From: Casp-actino8 sp001510335
GTDB taxonomy: Bacteria; Actinomycetota; Acidimicrobiia; Acidimicrobiales; Ilumatobacteraceae
Length of the DNA: 32,078 nt
Direction: 5' to 3'
Assembly: GCA_027729635.1 (NCBI GenBank)
Contig: JAQCEM010000022.1
Coordinates: forward strand, 1 to 32,078
Below, one piece after another: positions 17,203 to 23,348 of this stretch. The number at the start of each line of letters is the position of its first letter. The stretch's first letter is position 1. Both the position numbers and the translations under genes were made by a program. The notes under the pieces were generated by a model. It did no database searches and was not told the origin of the DNA. It was given only the letters and a program-made list of their open reading frames with translations.

Positions 17203-17237
17203 ATGGTTTCCTCCAGTAACACACTGGGGGAAACCAT
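17203..17237 (+). promoter_or_regulatory. Hairpin enclosing the Shine-Dalgarno and start codon of the SDR gene
   Basis: ATGGTTTCCTCCAGT (17203-17217) pairs with ACTGGGGGAAACCAT (17223-17237) around the loop AACAC: 15 pairs with one U-G wobble (T17212 with G17228). The 3' arm contains the GGGGGAAA ribosome site and the first two bases of ATG 17236. In RNA it would block translation initiation; as DNA it is a 35-bp palindrome that could bind a repressor. It could also serve as a terminator for the VWA gene, though no T-run follows. Confidence 0.6.
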
Positions 17238-18213
17238 GACTGAACGTTTTGAAAATGGGTTTGCTGGACGAGTTGCCGTCGTGACCGGCGGTGGCACTGG
17301 TATGGGTCGCGAACTTGTTCGCCAACTCACCGCCGATGGTTGCGATGTGGCGACCTGCGATGTCATGGAAGATAACCTTGCTGAAACGGTCGCCATATGC
17401 GCAGCCGACGGCAACTCTGGCAAAGTCTTGACATTCATTGCCGACGTTTCGATTGAATCGCAAGTGTTGGCCTTCCGTGATGCAGTTGCTGCATGGCGCC
17501 CGCATGTGAATCTGTTGTTCAACAACGCCGGTATCGGTGGCGGCGGAAGCATCGTTGAAGACGAGCGCGAATCATGGGAGAAAACCTTTGGAGTGTGCTG
17601 GTACGGCGTGTACTACAACACTCGAGCCTTCTTGCAACTTTTGCTTGATGCGCCGATCGGCCATGTAGTGAACACCAGCTCAGTGAATGGCTTTTGGGCG
17701 TCACTTGGTCCGAATATTCCTCACACTGCCTACAGTGCAGCAAAGTTTGCCGTGAAGGGATTCACCGAGGCACTCATCACCGATTTCCGGATGAATGCTC
17801 CAACGTTGCGGGCATCGGTCGTCATGCCCGGCCATATCGGGACGTCTATTGCTATTAACTCACGCAAACTCCTTGGGGCTGACCCGAAAGAGATGACCGA
17901 AGAACAAATTGCACAACTACGTGTTCGCTTAGCCAAGTCTGGTCTCGATGTCAGCGCCGCGAGTGACGAAGACTTACGTCTTGGAATTCAGGCACAAGGA
18001 GAGTTTTTCCGCGACAACGCTCCCATGTCGGCCGCCGAAGCAAGCACCGTCATTCTGAATGGCGTCAAGCGTGGAGACTGGCGCATTTTGGTCGGAGCCG
18101 ATGCAGTAATCCTCGATGAGATGGTGCGCGAAATTCCGACCGATGCATACCTGCCGGATTTCATGGAGCGCGTTCAAGCTCGTGGTGTCTTCGGTAGCAT
18201 GACCAGCAACTAG
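17236..18213 (+). CDS. Short-chain dehydrogenase/reductase (classical SDR)
   Basis: A 325-residue NAD(P)-dependent oxidoreductase. TGGGTGMG (residues 17-24) is the cofactor glycine motif. NNAG occurs in LLFNNAGIGG, the catalytic Ser in VNTSSVNG, and the catalytic pair in YSAAK. The C-terminal tail is longer than the usual 250 residues and holds a mostly helical charged section (MTEEQIAQLRVRLAKSGLD) of unknown role. The chosen start follows a GGGGGAAA ribosome site; an in-frame ATG at 17203 would add 11 residues. Substrate unknown; an acyl-CoA dehydrogenase and other lipid-type enzymes lie nearby. Its TAG directly abuts the TAA of the convergent small gene. Confidence 0.92.
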   Translation: MTERFENGFAGRVAVVTGGGTGMGRELVRQLTADGCDVATCDVMEDNLAETVAICAADGNSGKVLTFIADVSIESQVLAFRDAVAAWRPHVNLLFNNAGIGGGGSIVEDERESWEKTFGVCWYGVYYNTRAFLQLLLDAPIGHVVNTSSVNGFWASLGPNIPHTAYSAAKFAVKGFTEALITDFRMNAPTLRASVVMPGHIGTSIAINSRKLLGADPKEMTEEQIAQLRVRLAKSGLDVSAASDEDLRLGIQAQGEFFRDNAPMSAAEASTVILNGVKRGDWRILVGADAVILDEMVREIPTDAYLPDFMERVQARGVFGSMTSN

Positions 18214-18450
18214 TTATTTATACGACGGGCAAAGATTCTGGCCATCGTCTGAATGTTTGCTGAGTCGGTAACCACATGACTCGCAGGTTGGGTCGCTCTT
18301 TCGTAGCAGAAGTTCCTCACGTGCGCTTTGCATGTCGGCGCGACGCTCAGCTTTTTTTCGGCCATGTCGATAGGCCAAATAGGCGCCAAACAATCCCATG
18401 ACTAGAAGAATCCCTTCGGCATCGCTGTTGGCTTCACTCGCCGAATCCAC
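18214..18450 (-). CDS. Small membrane protein with C-terminal zinc-ribbon-like motif
   Basis: About 78 residues if started at GTG 18450. A short acidic N-terminus leads to a membrane segment (GILLVMGLFGAYLAY), then a basic stretch (RHGRKKAERR), a helical part and a cysteine motif, CESCGYRLSKHSDDGQNLCP. That gives CxxC plus one later Cys and a His as possible zinc ligands. The start is uncertain: ATG 18399, two bases after the upstream stop, would give 61 residues but would cut the membrane segment. It overlaps or closely follows the gene at 18402-18698 in another frame, so translational coupling is likely. Function unknown. Confidence 0.55.
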   Translation of the reverse strand: MDSASEANSDAEGILLVMGLFGAYLAYRHGRKKAERRADMQSAREELLLRKSDPTCESCGYRLSKHSDDGQNLCPSYK

Positions 18451-18698
18451 AAGACGGGCAAGCCCCGTCGGTTTTTTGGCCAGAAATCTTCGTCCATCAC
18501 GGTCGCGTCTTCCCAACCTGAGGGCATTTCGCCCGGTGGCAACTGAATGAATTGGCGAATGCGAAAGCCGATCACAGCTGGGCATCCTGCTTCTTCCCAG
18601 AGTTCAACGTTGAATCGTTGATCAGCGAATAACAACTGCATTCGCCGTTCCATTTCGCCCCGTCCAGAGAGCCTGTTGCGCTTCCTCTTTGGTTTCAT
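18402..18698 (-). CDS. Small hypothetical protein
   Basis: A 98-residue protein with a very basic N-terminus (MKPKRKRNRL), then a compact mixed region with LWEEAGCPAVIGFRIRQFIQLPPGEMP and WEDATVMDEDFWPKNRRG, and the end WIRRVKPTAMPKGFF. It is rich in Trp and Pro and lacks a signal peptide. A start at the internal Met16 (MERRMQLLF), preceded by GGGGCGAA, is possible. No family recognised. It lies divergent from the acyl-CoA dehydrogenase gene and overlaps or abuts the zinc-ribbon gene downstream. Confidence 0.6.
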   Translation of the reverse strand: MKPKRKRNRLSGRGEMERRMQLLFADQRFNVELWEEAGCPAVIGFRIRQFIQLPPGEMPSGWEDATVMDEDFWPKNRRGLPVLWIRRVKPTAMPKGFF

Positions 18699-18779
18699 AC
18701 CACTAGAACGATCAACAAAACCCCAATTGTGCGCTACCTCGACTTTGCCCGAGTACCTTTTGGCTGAGAGACTGTCTTC

Positions 18780-19994
18780 ATGAGCACCGCCACATTAGTT
18801 GATACTGCCAAAGCCACCGTTGAAGCCGCGCTTGACGCGTTTCTCGCCAGCAACGATCCGAAGTCAATGGACAACGTCGCATTCCGTGGCGCCCGTTACG
18901 ACCACGGCTTGGCGTGGGTCCACTTCCCCGTCGGTTGCGGTGGCCTCGGTGTTCGACCCGACCTCAATCGTCTCGTTGAAGAGCGTCTTCGCAAAGCTGG
19001 CGCGGCACCGCAAGACCCCGCGACATTCTTCATTGCACTGGCTGGACCAACGATCGCAACTCATGGTTCTGATGAAGTGAAGAAGCGTTTCTTGCGCCCG
19101 ATGTTTACCGGCGAAGAGAAGTGGTGTCAGTTGTTCAGTGAGCCCGGTGCGGGTTCAGACTTTGCAGGTCTCGGAACGCGTGCAGTACGCGACGGTGACG
19201 AATGGGTCATCAACGGACAAAAAGTTTGGAACACCTTAGCGCACCTCGCCGACTGGGGCATGCTCGTCACGCGCACCGATCCCGATCAGCCCAAGCACAA
19301 AGGCATGACGTATTTCGCGATCGACATGCATTCGCCCGGGGTTGAAGTTCGTCCTCTTCGTCAGATCACCGGCGAAGCAGAATTCAACGAGGTTTACATG
19401 ACCGATGCTCGAGTTCCTGATTCACAACGAGTCGGAGAAATCGGCGAAGGCTGGCGCGTTGCTTTGACAACTCTCATGAATGAGCGCACCGCAATTGGTG
19501 GAGGTGGCGGCGGCAATGCCAAGCGCCGCGGACCCATCGACGAGACCTTTCGCATTTGGAAAGAACTGGCACCAGAACTACAAACAGGTGCTCATAAAGA
19601 TCAAATGATGCAGCTCTATTGCAAAAGCGAAGCACTCCGCTTGACCAATGCTCGTGGAGCGGCCGCCGCTAAGGCCGGCAACCCCGGTCCCGAAGGTTCA
19701 ATCGCGAAATTGATGTTGGCCGAATTCAACAAGAAGGTCACCGAGTTCAGCGTCGAATTGCTTGGTGCCAATGGCATGGTTGATTACGACTTCACATTCC
19801 GTCGCCCCGATGGTTTGTCAGTTGACGGTTCAGAAGGCGGTGTGCGCCACTCATTCTTGCGTTCACGTGCCAACTCGATTGAAGGTGGCACGAGCGAAAT
19901 CATGCGCAACATCTTGGGTGAACAGGTTCTTGGTCTCCCCGGCGAACCCCGTGTTGACAAAGATCAGCCGTGGATCAAAGTTCCACGTAACTAA
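18780..19994 (+). CDS. Acyl-CoA dehydrogenase family protein
   Basis: A 404-residue flavoenzyme. Visible are the FAD and substrate region WCQLFSEPGAGSDFAGL (ACAD signature 1 type), GDEWVINGQKVWNTLAHLADWGMLVTRT, and the C-terminal signature region with RANSIEGGTSEIMRNILGEQVLG. In the last, Glu in IEGGTSE is at the catalytic-base position used by many acyl-CoA dehydrogenases. Insertion of a Gly-rich loop (GGGGGGNAKRRG) mid-protein is notable. It probably performs alpha-beta dehydrogenation of an acyl-CoA in fatty-acid or steroid side-chain breakdown; chain length cannot be read. The gene stands alone, with no electron-transfer flavoprotein or thiolase gene beside it. Confidence 0.93.
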   Translation: MSTATLVDTAKATVEAALDAFLASNDPKSMDNVAFRGARYDHGLAWVHFPVGCGGLGVRPDLNRLVEERLRKAGAAPQDPATFFIALAGPTIATHGSDEVKKRFLRPMFTGEEKWCQLFSEPGAGSDFAGLGTRAVRDGDEWVINGQKVWNTLAHLADWGMLVTRTDPDQPKHKGMTYFAIDMHSPGVEVRPLRQITGEAEFNEVYMTDARVPDSQRVGEIGEGWRVALTTLMNERTAIGGGGGGNAKRRGPIDETFRIWKELAPELQTGAHKDQMMQLYCKSEALRLTNARGAAAAKAGNPGPEGSIAKLMLAEFNKKVTEFSVELLGANGMVDYDFTFRRPDGLSVDGSEGGVRHSFLRSRANSIEGGTSEIMRNILGEQVLGLPGEPRVDKDQPWIKVPRN

Positions 19995-20041
19995 ACCATT
20001 CAGGCAACTAGTCCAATTAGGCAACTCAGGCATTCAGTTTT

Positions 20042-20452
20042 ATGCGCCATAATGGCGTTGTGAAATCCACGCGCGGAATCGAGATTCCTGATGACGCCAT
20101 TGAGTGGTCATTTGCTCGCTCTACCGGTGCTGGCGGTCAATATGTCAATAAAGTCTCGTCAAAGGCGACTCTGACCGTTTTAACGGCCTCTCTAAGTGGA
20201 TCAATCGTCAAGTGCGAGCGTGTCGTTGCAGCCTTTGGCGAGCAGATCACCGTGACCTGCCAAGAGACTCGTAGCCAGTGGCGCAACCGTGAGTTATGCC
20301 TTGCCAAACTCATCGAGATGATTGATGTTGCTGCGGCTCCCCCGGCTCCACCACGGCGCAAGACAAAACCCAGCCGTGGGGCCATTGAGCGCCGTCTCTC
20401 AAGCAAGAAAAAGGACAGCGACAAGAAAGCGGGCCGACGGGGCGACTGGTGA
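20042..20452 (+). CDS. arfB: Peptidyl-tRNA hydrolase ArfB (release-factor-like ribosome rescue)
   Basis: ArfB frees stalled ribosomes lacking a stop codon by hydrolysing peptidyl-tRNA. The 136-residue product has the GGQ motif (residues 31-33) in GAGGQYVNKVSSK, the typical release-factor domain 3 core, and a long basic tail (PRRKTKPSRGAIERRLSSKKKDSDKK) that in the family reaches into the empty mRNA channel. It lacks the codon-recognition domain of RF1/RF2, which confirms the assignment. Start choice is open: GTG 20060 would put GGQ 24 residues from the start, closer to E. coli ArfB. A 13-bp palindrome, CGCCAT-A-ATGGCG at 20045-20057, sits across the first codons. Confidence 0.93.
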   Translation: MRHNGVVKSTRGIEIPDDAIEWSFARSTGAGGQYVNKVSSKATLTVLTASLSGSIVKCERVVAAFGEQITVTCQETRSQWRNRELCLAKLIEMIDVAAAPPAPPRRKTKPSRGAIERRLSSKKKDSDKKAGRRGDW

Positions 20453-20471
20453 CCCCGATACCGTCATCGCC

Positions 20472-20900
20472 ATGCCCAGTCGCTTTGTTCTGAAGTCCAT
20501 GAATGCCATCCACAAGACACTCCTCACGGTGTCGTTTGGCAAAGTTGGCTGGGATGCTGGCAAGATGCCCGTTCTCAAGCTCACCACGATGGGTCGCAAG
20601 AGCGAACAAAAGCGTCTCGTCATGCTCACCTCGCCCATTCAGATTGGCGAAACGTGGGTCATTGTGGCGAGCAAAGGTGGCGACGACGATCACCCGGCCT
20701 GGTTCTTAAATCTGCAAGCCAACCCCACTGTTGAGGTTGATATCCGCGGTAAGAAGACCACTCGTACCGCCCGCATTGCCACTTCAGAAGAGCGCACCAC
20801 GTTGTGGCCCGAAATCACCGCCAAGTACGCCAACTACGGCGGCTACCAAAACAAGACCGATCGCGAAATTCCTTTGGTATTTCTCGAACTGAATTCGTGA
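20472..20900 (+). CDS. Nitroreductase/deazaflavin-dependent oxidoreductase family (Ddn-like)
   Basis: A 142-residue protein of the split beta-barrel family that includes mycobacterial Ddn. These proteins use reduced F420 to reduce quinones or other electron-poor compounds. Typical features are LKLTTMGRKSEQKRLVML near the N-terminus, VIVASKGGDDDHPAWFLNLQANPTVEV in the middle (the phosphate/deazaflavin loop), and the tail YGGYQNKTDREIPLVFLEL. An upstream extension of the frame overlaps arfB and is not protein-like; ATG 20472 is the sensible start, 19 bp after arfB. If right, the host makes F420, common in actinobacteria. Substrate unknown. Confidence 0.88.
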   Translation: MPSRFVLKSMNAIHKTLLTVSFGKVGWDAGKMPVLKLTTMGRKSEQKRLVMLTSPIQIGETWVIVASKGGDDDHPAWFLNLQANPTVEVDIRGKKTTRTARIATSEERTTLWPEITAKYANYGGYQNKTDREIPLVFLELNS

Positions 20901-20909
20901 CAATCATCA

Positions 20910-22484
20910 ATGCCCAATCACGATCCTGACAATGATGCTTTAGACCCGCAAGTCTTAGCAACAATTGAACTACTTGAATCGCTTGTTGGCAATCGCTCGT
21001 TGCTTGCGGCTATTCCAAAAGACGTTCGTGTCAAGTTGTTGAGGCTCGCCGGCGAATTATATGAACCCGATTTAGCTTTACGTCGCAAACTCATCAAAGA
21101 TCAACGGCGCAGCGACAAAAACGAAAAGACCGCGAACCACCAACAGAATTTGGCCCAAGCCGCTATTCGTGCGCTTCGTGCCAAGCCAGTGTTTGTTACG
21201 CCCAACGTTTTCCCACCCGAACTTGTCGAAGGCGACGAGATCAACGATGAGACCAGCGATGATTTCACGAGCGCAGCATTTACCGAGACCAACAAAGAAC
21301 AGCATTGCTATGTGTGCAAGGTCAAGTACACGCTGATTCATTTCTTTTACGATCAGTTGTGTCCTGCGTGCGCCGAATTCAATTACAACAAGCGTGGTGA
21401 AACTGCTGATCTGTCTGGTCGTGTTGCGTTACTCACTGGTGGCCGCGTAAAGATTGGTTACCAAGCCGGCATCAAGTTGTTGCGTGCTGGAGCTCACCTC
21501 ATTGTGACAACGCGTTTCCCGCGTGATTCAGCAATGCGTTATGCGGCCGAAGCCGACTTTGCCGATTGGGGTCATCGCCTCGAGATCTACGGTCTCGATC
21601 TTCGCCACACGCCGAGCGTGGAAGCCTTTTGTCATCACGTGAAGACTAAATACGATCGCCTTGACTACATCGTGAATAATGCGTGTCAAACCGTGCGTCG
21701 ACCACCCGAGTTCTATCGCCACATGACGGAACTTGAAAGCGCGTCGATTACCGATATGCCCGAACATGTTCGTGAAATCGTAGGTGCATACGAAGGACTG
21801 CGTGGCTACAACATGTTGCCCGCTGGCGAAGACGAAGCCTTTGAACTTGAGGGACTTATCTCCACAACAGCACCTGGCATTACGCGCTCAGCCGAATTAT
21901 CGCAAGCTGAGCTCATTGCCGAAGATCGCGACCTGCCTTCACACCTATTCCCCGAGGGCCAACTTGACCAAGACTTGCAACAGATTGACTTGCGTGATCG
22001 CAATTCCTGGCGACTCACTCTTGCCGAGGTCTCTTCAGTTGAATTACTGGAAACTCAGTTAGTGAATGCAGTCGCACCTTTTGTGTTGAATGCACGCTTG
22101 AAGCCCTTGATGCTGCGCACCGAGAATCGCGACAAGCACATCGTGAATGTCTCAGCAGTTGAGGGTCAGTTCTACCGCAAGCTCAAGACCACACGCCATC
22201 CGCACACCAATATGGCCAAAGCCGCGCTCAATATGATGACGCGTACATCCGCCGCCGATTATCACGCCGACGGTATTCACATGAATAGTGTCGATACTGG
22301 CTGGATCAACGACGAAGATCCCGCTCACTTGGCTGACCGCAAACGTTCAGAGCACCATTTCCATCCACCGCTTGACATTGTTGATGGTGCAGCCCGCATT
22401 GTTGACCCCATCATCGATGGAGCCAACACTGGCAATCATGTGTGGGGCCAATTTTTGAAGGATTACACACCAACTGATTGGTGA
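20910..22484 (+). CDS. Large SDR-fold protein with N-terminal zinc knuckle and altered active site
   Basis: A 524-residue protein. Residues 1-125 are helical and charged. A zinc knuckle follows with Cys133/Cys136 (CYVC) and Cys151/Cys154 (CPAC). From about 166 there is an SDR Rossmann fold: TGGRVKIG (176-183), NNAC at 256-259 instead of NNAG, and the active-site Ser415 in VNVSAVEG. Where the catalytic YxxxK is expected the sequence reads TNMAK (433-437), so the Tyr is Thr while the Lys is kept. An insertion of about 110 residues (270-380) lies between the NNAC and Ser strands. Similar zinc-knuckle SDRs exist in my memory as uncharacterised proteins. It is 9 bp after the Ddn-like gene and 6 bp before the patatin gene, a likely operon. 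Confidence 0.85.
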   Translation: MPNHDPDNDALDPQVLATIELLESLVGNRSLLAAIPKDVRVKLLRLAGELYEPDLALRRKLIKDQRRSDKNEKTANHQQNLAQAAIRALRAKPVFVTPNVFPPELVEGDEINDETSDDFTSAAFTETNKEQHCYVCKVKYTLIHFFYDQLCPACAEFNYNKRGETADLSGRVALLTGGRVKIGYQAGIKLLRAGAHLIVTTRFPRDSAMRYAAEADFADWGHRLEIYGLDLRHTPSVEAFCHHVKTKYDRLDYIVNNACQTVRRPPEFYRHMTELESASITDMPEHVREIVGAYEGLRGYNMLPAGEDEAFELEGLISTTAPGITRSAELSQAELIAEDRDLPSHLFPEGQLDQDLQQIDLRDRNSWRLTLAEVSSVELLETQLVNAVAPFVLNARLKPLMLRTENRDKHIVNVSAVEGQFYRKLKTTRHPHTNMAKAALNMMTRTSAADYHADGIHMNSVDTGWINDEDPAHLADRKRSEHHFHPPLDIVDGAARIVDPIIDGANTGNHVWGQFLKDYTPTDW

Positions 22485-22490
22485 CCGCTG

Positions 22491-23222
22491 ATGCATCACG
22501 TCACGCATGTTCCGCTCGCTGGCGCCTTTGGGGGCGGAGGTTTATTTGGCATTGGATATGCGATGGGGGTGATTGATGGATTGCGCGAGCAAGGCATCGA
22601 TCTATCGACTGCACCTATGGTTGGCACGTCGGCCGGATCATGGGCAGCCGCAGCGACCGCTCTTGGCGTTGACTTTTACAAACTCGCTACCCTCAATGTG
22701 CCTCGCTTCCCGAATCCAAGGTCTGGTGTCTTAGCCAATTCGGCACGTCGTGTCTTCGGAAACGCCACGCGCGCCAACGTGCGGGCAATCGCGTGTGCGC
22801 TCCCCCGTTTACGTCGCACCGAACTTGATGGAGCAAAGTTTCCGTTGTCAACGATTGTCGCGGCTTCATCTGCGGTTCCGGGTTTACTGGCACCGCAACG
22901 CATTGAGGGCCGTTGGTATATCGACGGTGGTGTGCGTTCGGGTGTCAGTGTTGACTTGGCGGCTCCAGCAGATCTGTTGATCGTGATAGCGCCACTTGCC
23001 GGCGCAATGTTTGGACCATTCAATAATTTGGTTGAGCGCAATACCGATCGAGAAATCGCTGCCTGGAGAAAATCGTGTAGCGGAAACGTTCGTCTCTTTG
23101 CACCGACTGCGGCAACGGCCAAGATTGCCACATTGCCGCATCATCTGTTCGATAAGGGTCGCGCCATTGAGGCGTACGCCCATGGACGCTGCGAAGCACT
23201 GGGGCTATCTGGTCGGAAATAA
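22491..23222 (+). CDS. Patatin-like phospholipase
   Basis: A 243-residue lipid acyl hydrolase. The oxyanion loop GGGG is at 14-17, the nucleophile elbow GTSAG at 45-49 with Ser47, and the second dyad residue Asp145 in DGGVRSG. These are the three hallmarks of the patatin Ser-Asp dyad. It is short compared with many bacterial patatins (about 300 residues or more) but the core is complete. No signal peptide; likely cytoplasmic or peripheral at the membrane. Closely spaced after the unusual SDR gene, so the two may act on the same lipid. The next gene is convergent (nrdJ), separated by a repeat-rich spacer. Confidence 0.9.
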   Translation: MHHVTHVPLAGAFGGGGLFGIGYAMGVIDGLREQGIDLSTAPMVGTSAGSWAAAATALGVDFYKLATLNVPRFPNPRSGVLANSARRVFGNATRANVRAIACALPRLRRTELDGAKFPLSTIVAASSAVPGLLAPQRIEGRWYIDGGVRSGVSVDLAAPADLLIVIAPLAGAMFGPFNNLVERNTDREIAAWRKSCSGNVRLFAPTAATAKIATLPHHLFDKGRAIEAYAHGRCEALGLSGRK

Positions 23223-23329
23223 CTGAGGTTTTCTCAGCTTTTGCCAGCCCAGATCGACAACACAGCGAGCACCAAAACGATCTGGTCGGCGTTTTGCGGA
23301 GAAAACCTCAGCAAAAGCCGACCAGATCG
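23223..23329. repeat. Mosaic inverted repeats between convergent genes, probable bidirectional terminator
   Basis: CTGAGGTTTTCTC (23223-23235) is the exact reverse complement of GAGAAAACCTCAG (23299-23311). CGATCTGGTCGGC (23278-23290) is the exact reverse complement of GCCGACCAGATCG (23317-23329), extended by TTTTGC against GCAAAA with a one-base bulge. The unit 23223-23256 also matches the reverse complement of 23278-23311 over 34 positions with about 25 identities. The middle segment can therefore pair with either flank, giving two exclusive hairpins. It fills the 126-bp gap between the patatin and nrdJ 3' ends. Confidence 0.85.
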
Positions 23330-23348
23330 TGACGGGTTATTGAAGTGT

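Noticed and set aside
20005..20035. Short direct repeat AGGCAACT twice after the acyl-CoA dehydrogenase gene
   Set aside because: Two 8-base copies in a 47-bp gap are weak evidence; no symmetry or known motif is associated with them.
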